The notes beneath the pieces are model-generated. The model did no database searches. It saw only the letters and a list, made by a program, of their open reading frames with translations, and had not been told where the DNA came from. Positions 1-5,239 of a stretch of 5,239 nt of DNA are shown piece by piece. The stretch spans positions 1-5,239 of the forward strand of contig DATJJM010000025.1 of the NCBI GenBank assembly GCA_035492535.1. The letters are read 5' to 3'. Position 1 is the first letter of the stretch; the number at the start of each line of letters is the position of its first letter. This stretch comes from JAMXLO01 sp035492535. GTDB taxonomy: Bacteria > Pseudomonadota > Alphaproteobacteria > Acetobacterales > Acetobacteraceae. A program made the translations under genes and the position numbers.

Positions 1-3000
1 GCAACATCGCCGAAGTGGCGACCGCGGTGGCACAGGGAGACCTGTCGAAGAAGATCACGGTGAATGTGTCGGGTGAAATCCTTCAATTGAAGGAGACCAT
101 CAACACGATGGTCGATCAGCTCAATGCCTTTGCCGGCGAAGTCACGCGCGTTGCGCGCGAGGTCGGCACGGAAGGGCGTCTAGGCGGGCAGGCGAACGTG
201 CCGGGCGTTGCAGGCACCTGGAAGGACCTGACTGACAACGTGAACTCCATGGCGTCGAACCTGACAGGCCAGGTGCGCAACATCGCCGAAGTCGCAACCG
301 CGATCGCCAACGGCGACCTGTCGCGCAAGATCACCGTCGACGTGCGTGGCGAGATCCTTCAGTTGAAGGAAACGCTGAACACGATGGTCGATCAGCTCAA
401 CCGCTTCGCCGGTGAAGTGACGCGAGTCGCGCGCGAAGTGGGCACCGAGGGACGGTTGGGCGGACAGGCACAGGTGCCAGGCGTCGCCGGCACGTGGAAG
501 GACCTGACAGACAACGTGAACTCGATGGCGTCGAACCTGACGGGTCAGGTACGTAACATCGCCGAAGTCACCACGGCTGTGGCGCGCGGCGATCTGGGCC
601 GCAAGATCACCGTGGATGTGAAGGGCGAAATCCTGGAGCTGAAGAACACTATCAACACGATGGTGGACCAGCTCAATGCGTTCGCGTCGGAAGTAACGCG
701 CGTCGCGCGCGAAGTTGGCACTGAAGGCAAGTTGGGCGGACAGGCGGCAGTGCCAGGTGTGGCGGGCACATGGAAGGACCTGACCGACAACGTCAACTTC
801 ATGGCGTCCAACCTGACGGGTCAGGTGCGCAACATCGCCGAGGTCGCAACGGCGATCGCGAGCGGCGACCTGTCAAAGAAGATCACCGTGGACGTGCGCG
901 GCGAAATCCTGCTGCTGAAGGAAACGCTGAACACGATGGTCGATCAGCTTCGTTCCTTCGCCGCCGAGGTGACTCGTGTCGCACGCGAGGTCGGCACCGA
1001 AGGGCGGCTCGGCGGACAGGCGGTCGTGCCCGGGGTGGGCGGCACGTGGAAAGACCTGACCGACAACGTCAACCTGCTCGCGGCCAACCTCACCACTCAG
1101 GTGCGCAACATCGCGGAAGTCACCACCGCCGTTGCGCGCGGCGACCTGTCGCGCAAGATCACCGTCGACGTGAAAGGCGAGATCCTGGAGTTGAAGAACA
1201 CCATCAACACGATGGTCGATCAGCTCAATGGCTTCGCGTCCGAAGTGACGCGTGTTGCGCGCGAAGTGGGCACCGACGGTAAGCTCGGTGGTCAGGCGCA
1301 GGTGCCAGGCGTGGCGGGAACGTGGAAGGACCTGACGGACACAGTAAACGTCATGGCCGCCAACCTGACGGAACAGGTGCGCGGCATCGTCAAGGTGGTG
1401 ACTGCGGTTGCCAACGGCGACCTGAAGCAGAACCTGATGATGGCGTCGAAGGGCGAGGTCGCCGCGCTCGCCGAAACGATCAACAACATGACGAACACCC
1501 TGGCGACGTTTGCCGACCAGGTAACTACAGTGGCCCGCGAAGTGGGTGTGGAAGGGCGACTCGGCGGTCAGGCGAACGTGCCAGGAGCTGCAGGCACGTG
1601 GAAGGACCTGACCGGCAACGTGAACCTGCTGGCGGCCAACCTGACAACGCAGGTGCGCGCCATCGCCGAAGTGGCAACTGCAGTGACGAAAGGTGACCTG
1701 ACACGGTCGATCCAGGTGGAGGCACGCGGCGAGGTCGCCGAGCTGAAAGACAACATCAACACGATGATCGACAATTTGCGGCTCACCACGGACCGCAACA
1801 CCGAACAGGACTGGCTGAAGACCAACCTCGCCCGGTTCACCAACATGCTGCAAGGCCAGCGTGCTCTGGCCACCGTCGGGCGCATGCTGCTCTCTGAACT
1901 GGCGCCGCTGGTCGAAGCACAGAACGGCGTCATCTACCGCGTCGATCAGGAGAACCAGGACAACGCCGCACTCCTGAAGCTGCTCGCCGCGTACGCGGAC
2001 GACGCTGCGGCAGGCCATCCCGAGAGCCTGCGCATGGGCCAGGGTCTGATCGGCCAATGTGCGATCGATGGCCGCCGCATGCTGATCACCGACCTCCCAG
2101 CCGATGCCGTGCCGATAAGCTCCGGCCTGTTCAGGGCAACGCCGAACAATGTCGTCGTCCTGCCGGTGCTGTACGAAGGCCAGGTGAAAGCAGTGATCGA
2201 ACTCGGTTCGGTTGGGTCGTTCACCGACTTGCAGATCTCGTTCCTGGAGCAGCTCACCGCCGGCATCGGCATCGTGTTGAACTCGATCGAGGCGACGATG
2301 CAGACCGAAGGCCTGTTGCAGCAGTCGCAGCAGTTGGCCACCGAACTCCAGACGCGGCAGCTCGAACTCCAGCAGACCAACGAGCAGTTGGAGCAGAAGG
2401 CGCAGCAACTCGCCGAACAGAATGTCGAGGTGGAGCGGAAGAACCAGGAAATCGAGCAGGCCCGTGGCGCGCTGGAAGAGCAGGCCGCCGAACTTGCGCT
2501 GACCTCGAAGTACAAGTCGGAGTTCCTGGCGAACATGTCGCACGAGTTGCGCACGCCGTTGAACTCGATCCTGATCCTCGGCCAGCAGCTGGGCGACAAT
2601 CCCGACGGCAACCTGACGCCACGTCAGGTCGAATTCGCGCGCACCATCCACGGCGCCGGCACCGATCTGCTGAATCTGATCAGCGATATCCTGGATCTGT
2701 CGAAGATCGAGTCGGGCACAATGTCGGTGGACGCCGAGGAAATCCTGTTGCCTCACCTGCAGGATACGGTGTCGCGGCCGTTCCGGCACGAGGCGGAAAG
2801 CCGTGGCCTGTCGTTCAACGTCCAGGTCGATCCAACGCTGCGTGGTATCACCACCGACAGCAAACGCCTGCAGCAGGTGTTGAAGAATCTGCTGTCAAAC
2901 GCGTTCAAGTTCACCGAGCACGGTGGGGTGCAGCTCAGCATCACCGCGGTAGCTGGGGGGTGGACCGCGGGTCACCCGATCCTGGGTCACGCGCCAACCG

Positions 3001-4544
3001 TTGTGGCGTTCGAAGTCAGCGACACCGGCATTGGCATTCAACCGGAAAAGCAGCGCATCATCTTCGAGGCGTTCCAGCAGGCAGACGCCTCGACCAGCCG
3101 CAAGTATGGCGGCACCGGCCTTGGTCTGGCGATCAGCCGCGAATTGTCCAACCTGCTGGGCGGCGAAATCCAGCTGCGCAGCAAGCCAGGCGTCGGCAGC
3201 ACCTTCACACTGTATCTACCGCTCGCCTATATCGGCCCCGCAACACCGATTCGCGGCGCGGCGAATGTCGGCGCAGCGCGCCATCCGGATGTCGCGCTTC
3301 CCAGCCCGGTGCGCCTGGCCGAGCGTCCCACTGAGGCACTAGCCGATGATCGGCACAGTATCGTCGAGGGCGACACCGTGCTGCTGATCGTCGAAGATGA
3401 TCCGCACTATGCGCGAGTGTTGGTCGACTTGGCGCACGATCACGGACTGAAGGTGCTGGTTGCAATGCGCGGCACGGACGCGCTGACGCTGGCGCGCGAA
3501 TACCAGCCGACCGCGGTTTCGCTCGATGTGTTCCTTCCCGACATGCTGGGCTGGACGGTGCTGAGCCAGCTCAAGCAGAACCCGATGACGCGCCACATCC
3601 CCGTGCAGATCGTTACGCTCGACGAGGACCGGCAACACGGCCTGGCGCGCGGAGCGTTCTCTTTCATGACCAAGCCGACCACGACGGAGGGCCTGGAAGA
3701 GGCACTCGGCAAGATCACTGACTATGTGAAGCCGCGTCGCAAGAAGCTCCTGGTCGTGGAGGACAATGCTGCCGAGCAGCTATCCATCACGGAGCTGCTG
3801 GGCCACGACGACATCGACATCATCACGGTCGAAACCGGCGGCGAGGCAATTGAACTGCTGCGCAAAACCCCGGCCGATTGTGTCGTACTCGACCTGCGCC
3901 TGCCAGACATGTCCGGCTTCGAGGTGCTGGAGCGGATCCGCGACGATGACGAACTGACCAACGTGCCCGTCGTGGTGTTCACTGGCCGTGAGCTGTCGCC
4001 CGAGGAAGATGCGCAGCTCCACACCATGGCTCGCAGCGTCGTCGTGAAGGGGGTCGAATCGCCGGAACGTCTGCTGGACGAGACCGCGCTGTTCCTGCAT
4101 CGCGTGGTGTCCGATCTGCCGGTGGAAAAGCAGCGGATGCTGGAGTTGCTGCACAGCTCTGACGAAAGCCTGGTCGGCCAGAAGGTGCTGCTGGTCGACG
4201 ATGATGCCCGCAACATCTTCGCACTGAGCTCCGTGCTGGAACGCCGAGGCATGGAAGTTTTGACTGCGACTACCGGTAGCGAGGCGATCGACACCCTGCA
4301 ATCCACCGCGGGCGTCGCGATCGTGCTGATGGATATCATGATGCCGGAGATGGACGGATATCAGACGATGCAGGTGATCCGTGCCAAACCGTCATTCCGG
4401 CGTTTGCCGATCATTGCGTTGACCGCCAAGGCAATGAAGGGCGACCGCGAGAAGTGCCTGGAGGCCGGTGCTTCCGATTATCTTGCGAAGCCGGTGAACA
4501 CCGAACAGCTGCTGTCCGCTCTGCGTATCTGGTTGCACCGCTGA
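1..4544 (+). CDS. Poly-HAMP GAF hybrid sensor histidine kinase with three receivers (5'-partial, Nik1/group III-like)
   Basis: This is a cytoplasmic hybrid histidine kinase that should autophosphorylate on His and pass phosphate to its receivers. The first full codon is at 3, taken here as residue 1. The frame is open to the left edge and begins inside a HAMP unit, so the N-terminus is missing. The TGA is at 4542-4544, giving 1513 visible residues. Domain order is: HAMP array 1-598, GAF about 622-760, coiled coil about 763-837, HisKA with H847 in SHELRTP, HATPase_c about 944-1076 (N966, DTGIGI from D1007, GGTGLGLA), REC1 1124-1239, REC2 1248-1366 and REC3 1392-1512. No membrane segment or HPt domain is visible. 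The HAMP array resembles fungal Nik1/Os-1 osmosensing kinases, which have about six 92-residue repeats. Bacterial homologues with the same HAMP-GAF-kinase-REC order are known. The real ligand cannot be told from sequence. Family assignment is firm; the physiological role is unknown. Confidence 0.96.
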   Translation, partial: NIAEVATAVAQGDLSKKITVNVSGEILQLKETINTMVDQLNAFAGEVTRVAREVGTEGRLGGQANVPGVAGTWKDLTDNVNSMASNLTGQVRNIAEVATAIANGDLSRKITVDVRGEILQLKETLNTMVDQLNRFAGEVTRVAREVGTEGRLGGQAQVPGVAGTWKDLTDNVNSMASNLTGQVRNIAEVTTAVARGDLGRKITVDVKGEILELKNTINTMVDQLNAFASEVTRVAREVGTEGKLGGQAAVPGVAGTWKDLTDNVNFMASNLTGQVRNIAEVATAIASGDLSKKITVDVRGEILLLKETLNTMVDQLRSFAAEVTRVAREVGTEGRLGGQAVVPGVGGTWKDLTDNVNLLAANLTTQVRNIAEVTTAVARGDLSRKITVDVKGEILELKNTINTMVDQLNGFASEVTRVAREVGTDGKLGGQAQVPGVAGTWKDLTDTVNVMAANLTEQVRGIVKVVTAVANGDLKQNLMMASKGEVAALAETINNMTNTLATFADQVTTVAREVGVEGRLGGQANVPGAAGTWKDLTGNVNLLAANLTTQVRAIAEVATAVTKGDLTRSIQVEARGEVAELKDNINTMIDNLRLTTDRNTEQDWLKTNLARFTNMLQGQRALATVGRMLLSELAPLVEAQNGVIYRVDQENQDNAALLKLLAAYADDAAAGHPESLRMGQGLIGQCAIDGRRMLITDLPADAVPISSGLFRATPNNVVVLPVLYEGQVKAVIELGSVGSFTDLQISFLEQLTAGIGIVLNSIEATMQTEGLLQQSQQLATELQTRQLELQQTNEQLEQKAQQLAEQNVEVERKNQEIEQARGALEEQAAELALTSKYKSEFLANMSHELRTPLNSILILGQQLGDNPDGNLTPRQVEFARTIHGAGTDLLNLISDILDLSKIESGTMSVDAEEILLPHLQDTVSRPFRHEAESRGLSFNVQVDPTLRGITTDSKRLQQVLKNLLSNAFKFTEHGGVQLSITAVAGGWTAGHPILGHAPTVVAFEVSDTGIGIQPEKQRIIFEAFQQADASTSRKYGGTGLGLAISRELSNLLGGEIQLRSKPGVGSTFTLYLPLAYIGPATPIRGAANVGAARHPDVALPSPVRLAERPTEALADDRHSIVEGDTVLLIVEDDPHYARVLVDLAHDHGLKVLVAMRGTDALTLAREYQPTAVSLDVFLPDMLGWTVLSQLKQNPMTRHIPVQIVTLDEDRQHGLARGAFSFMTKPTTTEGLEEALGKITDYVKPRRKKLLVVEDNAAEQLSITELLGHDDIDIITVETGGEAIELLRKTPADCVVLDLRLPDMSGFEVLERIRDDDELTNVPVVVFTGRELSPEEDAQLHTMARSVVVKGVESPERLLDETALFLHRVVSDLPVEKQRMLELLHSSDESLVGQKVLLVDDDARNIFALSSVLERRGMEVLTATTGSEAIDTLQSTAGVAIVLMDIMMPEMDGYQTMQVIRAKPSFRRLPIIALTAKAMKGDREKCLEAGASDYLAKPVNTEQLLSALRIWLHR
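3..1796 (+). repeat. Tandem 276-bp (92-residue) HAMP repeat array, six full units plus a partial seventh
   Basis: Units start at 3, 279, 555, 831, 1107, 1383 and 1659, with no insertion or deletion between them. The first half of each unit is a canonical HAMP (GDLS-KITV, then GEIL-LK-TINTMVDQLN). The second half is a divergent HAMP-like segment (EVTRVAREVGTEG-LGGQA, VPGVAGTWKDLTDNVN). By hand count, units 1 and 2 share 84 of 92 residues and units 3 and 5 also share 84 of 92. Unit 6 has a strongly divergent first half (GDLKQNLMMASKGEVAAL) but a conserved second half. Unit 7 keeps only the canonical half and then runs into the linker NTEQDWLKTNLARF that leads to the GAF domain. In related proteins such arrays form a parallel dimeric helical stack that transmits conformational signals to the kinase. 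The array probably continues upstream of the window, so the total unit number is unknown. Confidence 0.95.
1866..2282 (+). other. GAF domain region of the hybrid kinase
   Basis: Residues about 622-760 read as a GAF sensory domain. A helix, LATVGRMLLSELAPLVEAQ, is followed by a strand GVIYRVD, the segment GLIGQCAIDGRRMLITDLP, the strand VVVLPVLYEGQVKAVIELGS and the closing helix FLEQLTAGIGIVLNSIEA. The order matches the GAF found between poly-HAMP arrays and kinase cores in bacterial hybrid kinases. One cysteine lies in the GQCA motif (C686, codon 2058-2060), but no phytochrome-type chromophore signature is evident. The ligand is unknown; small molecules, cyclic nucleotides or a purely structural role all remain possible. 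The Gln/Glu-rich coiled coil that follows (about 2289-2510) links this domain to the H-box. Confidence 0.8.
2505..3230 (+). other. HisKA and HATPase_c kinase core
   Basis: The dimerisation and phosphoacceptor domain begins around SKYKSEFLANMSHELRTPLN. The phosphorylatable H847 is encoded at 2541-2543 and is followed by E848 and T851, the usual kinase/phosphatase pair of HPK1-type enzymes. The ATP-binding domain has an N-box (LKNLLSNAFKF, N966 at 2898-2900), a G1 box (SDTGIGI, D1007 at 3021-3023), an F box (IIFEAFQQAD) and a G2 box (YGGTGLGLAIS from about 3105). All catalytic motifs look intact, so the protein should be an active kinase. A short loop (about GGWTAGHPILGHAPT) sits between two strands before the G1 box; I recall similar loops in bacterial relatives. 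A Pro/Ala-rich linker of about 45 residues separates this core from the first receiver. Confidence 0.93.
3372..3719 (+). other. Receiver domain REC1 of the hybrid kinase
   Basis: Residues 1124-1239 form the first of three receivers. The acidic pair is E1131/D1132 in LLIVEDD, the phosphoacceptor is D1175 (3525-3527) in SLDVFLPDMLGW, the conserved Thr is T1205 in IVTLDED, and the conserved Lys is K1224 in MTKP. All signature residues are present, so it is predicted to be phosphorylatable. It lies closest to the kinase core. The LDVFLPDM-GW pattern resembles the first receiver of other bacterial kinases with tandem C-terminal receivers. Confidence 0.9.
3744..4100 (+). other. Receiver domain REC2 of the hybrid kinase, atypical C-terminal motif
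   Basis: Residues about 1248-1366 form the middle receiver. The acidic pair is E1253/D1254 in LLVVEDN, the phosphoacceptor is D1297 (3891-3893) in VLDLRLPDMSGFEVL, and the conserved Thr is T1327 in VVFTGREL. The usual Lys-Pro is replaced by K1349-Gly in SVVVKGVESPERLLDE, so the Lys is kept but the cis-Pro that normally follows is lost. The segment ends with ETALFLHRVV and a charged linker (VEKQRMLELLHSSDESLVG) that leads into REC3. It is probably still phosphorylatable, but its output face may differ from that of REC1 and REC3. Confidence 0.87.
4176..4538 (+). other. Receiver domain REC3, C-terminal, of the hybrid kinase
   Basis: Residues 1392-1512 form a full canonical receiver. The acidic pair is D1399/D1400 in LLVDDDARN, the phosphoacceptor is D1444 (4332-4334) in LMDIMMPEMDGYQ, the Thr is T1474 in IALTAKAM and the Lys is K1496 in YLAKPVN. 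The VDDD-RN-FAL pattern is typical of terminal receivers in hybrid kinases that feed an HPt protein. The gene stops six codons after the ALRIWLHR end begins, so no HPt domain follows in the same chain; any HPt partner would be encoded elsewhere. Confidence 0.93.
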
Positions 4545-4546
4545 TG
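4542..4546 (+). promoter_or_regulatory. TGATG stop/start overlap, translational coupling
   Basis: The TGA of the upstream hybrid kinase (4542-4544) and the ATG of the downstream gene (4544-4546) share one base. The roughly 20 bases upstream (4524-4543) hold no clear purine-rich Shine-Dalgarno sequence. Terminating ribosomes therefore probably reinitiate on the second gene, which would tie the amounts of the two proteins together. This implies a single operon with no internal terminator. Confidence 0.8.
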
Positions 4547-5239
4547 AGTCCCAGCGAAAAGGTCAACATCCTGCTGGTCGACGACCAGCCGGCCAAGCTT
4601 ATGAGCTACGAAGTCATCCTCTCCGAGCTGGGGGAAAATCTGATCAAGGCGAACTCTGCGACAGAGGCACTGCATCATCTGTTGCGCCACGAGTTCGCCG
4701 TGGTGTTGATCGACGTGGTGATGCCGGACCTGGACGGTTTCGAGTTGGCGGCAATGATCCGCGAGCACCCTCGCTGCCAGCGCGTCGCGATCATCTTCGT
4801 CTCCGCGATCCAGCTGAGCGAACCGGACTTTCTGCGCGGCTACGAGGCGGGTGCGGTGGACTACGTGCCGGTCCCGGTGGTGCCCAAACTGCTGCGCGCC
4901 AAGGTGCGTGTGTTCGCCGACCTTTATCGTAAGACGCGCCAGCTCGAGCAGCTCAACGCCGAACTGGAACGGCGGGTCGACGAGCGTACTGCCGAACTTG
5001 CACAGGCCAACGCGGAACTCGAACAGCGTGTCGAAGAACGCACGCACGAACGCGAGCTGGCTCTGGCGCAGGTGCACGAGATGCAGAAGCTGGAGAGCCT
5101 CGGCCAGCTCACCGGGGGCGTCGCGCACGATTTCAACAACCTGCTGATGGTGATCCTCGGCAACCTTCAGCTGCTGCGTAAACGACTTCCGGATGACTCG
5201 CGCCTGCTGCGGTTGGTCGATGGCGCGATGCAGGGCGCC
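4544..5239 (+). CDS. Receiver-coiled coil-histidine kinase, NtrB/FixL-like H-box (3'-partial)
   Basis: The frame is open from the ATG at 4544 to the right edge, giving 232 residues with no stop. This ATG is chosen because the receiver acidic pair D13/D14 (NILLVDDQPAK) needs it; the next in-frame Met is residue 20, inside the domain. The receiver covers about 7-122, with phosphoacceptor D57 in LIDVVMPDLDGFE and Ser87 in IIFVSA. The usual Lys-Pro is replaced by V110-P111 in DYVPVPVVP, so the conserved Lys is absent. A coiled coil of about 125-185 follows, with an 18-residue repeat. The H-box is LGQLTGGVAHDFNNLL with H195 (5126-5128), D196 and N199, as in NtrB/FixL-type kinases. HATPase_c and perhaps further receivers should follow beyond the window. 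The N-terminal receiver places signal input from another kinase ahead of its own kinase core. The product is most likely cytoplasmic. Confidence 0.93.
   Translation, partial: MSPSEKVNILLVDDQPAKLMSYEVILSELGENLIKANSATEALHHLLRHEFAVVLIDVVMPDLDGFELAAMIREHPRCQRVAIIFVSAIQLSEPDFLRGYEAGAVDYVPVPVVPKLLRAKVRVFADLYRKTRQLEQLNAELERRVDERTAELAQANAELEQRVEERTHERELALAQVHEMQKLESLGQLTGGVAHDFNNLLMVILGNLQLLRKRLPDDSRLLRLVDGAMQGA
4955..5062 (+). repeat. Two-copy 54-bp direct repeat encoding an 18-residue coiled-coil motif
   Basis: The copies are 4955-5008 and 5009-5062. They encode NAELERRVDERTAELAQA and NAELEQRVEERTHERELA, residues 138-155 and 156-173 of the second gene. The first 12 codons match at 10 residues, while many wobble bases differ, so the similarity is maintained at the protein level. 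The ELE-RV-ERT pattern is common in signalling helices that join receivers or PAS domains to kinase cores. Confidence 0.8.

Noticed and set aside
15..17. GTG as the start codon of the hybrid kinase
   Set aside because: The frame is open upstream to the window edge and codes NIAE, which completes the HAMP unit in register with the other six units. The gene therefore begins further upstream.
873..2789. Very long open frame on the minus strand (638 codons) opposite the HAMP array, GAF and H-box
   Set aside because: It lies wholly antisense to a gene with intact domains. Its translation shows a mirrored repeat of the same 92-residue period and a His/Arg/Gln/Leu-rich composition with no recognisable domain. 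This is what a GC-rich codon pattern yields on the opposite strand.
2057..3334. Long plus-strand open frame (425 codons) in a different frame from the kinase
   Set aside because: The product is Arg/Pro/Ala-rich without domain structure and overlaps the GAF and kinase core completely. It is a frame shadow of the GC-rich coding sequence.
3229..3371. Possible gene boundary or degraded stretch between HATPase_c and REC1
   Set aside because: The frame is continuous, and the Pro/Ala-rich sequence is typical of a flexible linker between a kinase core and its receivers.
3722..4339. Minus-strand open frame (205 codons) opposite REC2 and the start of REC3
   Set aside because: The Ser/Arg-rich composition has no motif and lies antisense to clearly functional receiver codons.
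4478..5128. Minus-strand open frame (216 codons) across the junction of the two genes
   Set aside because: It is antisense to both the REC3 end and the second gene's receiver and coiled coil, whose motifs are intact. Its His/Gln/Leu-rich translation is a shadow.

Overview
The window is coding almost from end to end. It holds two genes in the same direction, and both run off an edge of the window. The DNA is GC-rich with strong G/C preference at wobble positions. The architectures are ones I associate with Pseudomonadota (for example Burkholderiales, Xanthomonadales or Rhizobiales). The genus cannot be fixed from this sequence, and the taxonomic call is an inference.

Positions 1-4544 carry the C-terminal 1513 residues of a very large soluble hybrid histidine kinase. 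Its visible N-terminal part is a tandem array of 92-residue (276-bp) HAMP units, six complete and one partial, in exact register. This layout matches the fungal group III kinases (Nik1/Os-1) and their bacterial relatives. After the array come a GAF domain, a long Gln/Glu-rich coiled coil, a HisKA/HATPase_c kinase core and three consecutive receiver domains. No transmembrane segment is visible, so the protein is probably cytoplasmic unless the missing N-terminus adds one. The true start lies upstream; the GTG at position 15 is inside a HAMP unit and is not a start.

From 4544 to the right edge is the start of a second signalling gene. Its ATG overlaps the stop of the first gene by one base (TGATG). 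It encodes an N-terminal receiver, a coiled coil containing an 18-residue direct repeat, and the H-box of an NtrB/FixL-like histidine kinase. The catalytic ATPase domain is expected beyond the window.

The two genes look like a translationally coupled operon forming a cytoplasmic multi-step phosphorelay hub. The first protein would receive signals through the poly-HAMP/GAF input and pass phosphoryl groups among its receivers. The second could be a partner, reading state through its own receiver. No HPt domain, DNA-binding output, RNA gene, mobile element, CRISPR array, promoter or terminator is seen. The architecture is striking, but the family is known; I see no clear evidence of an entirely undescribed system.
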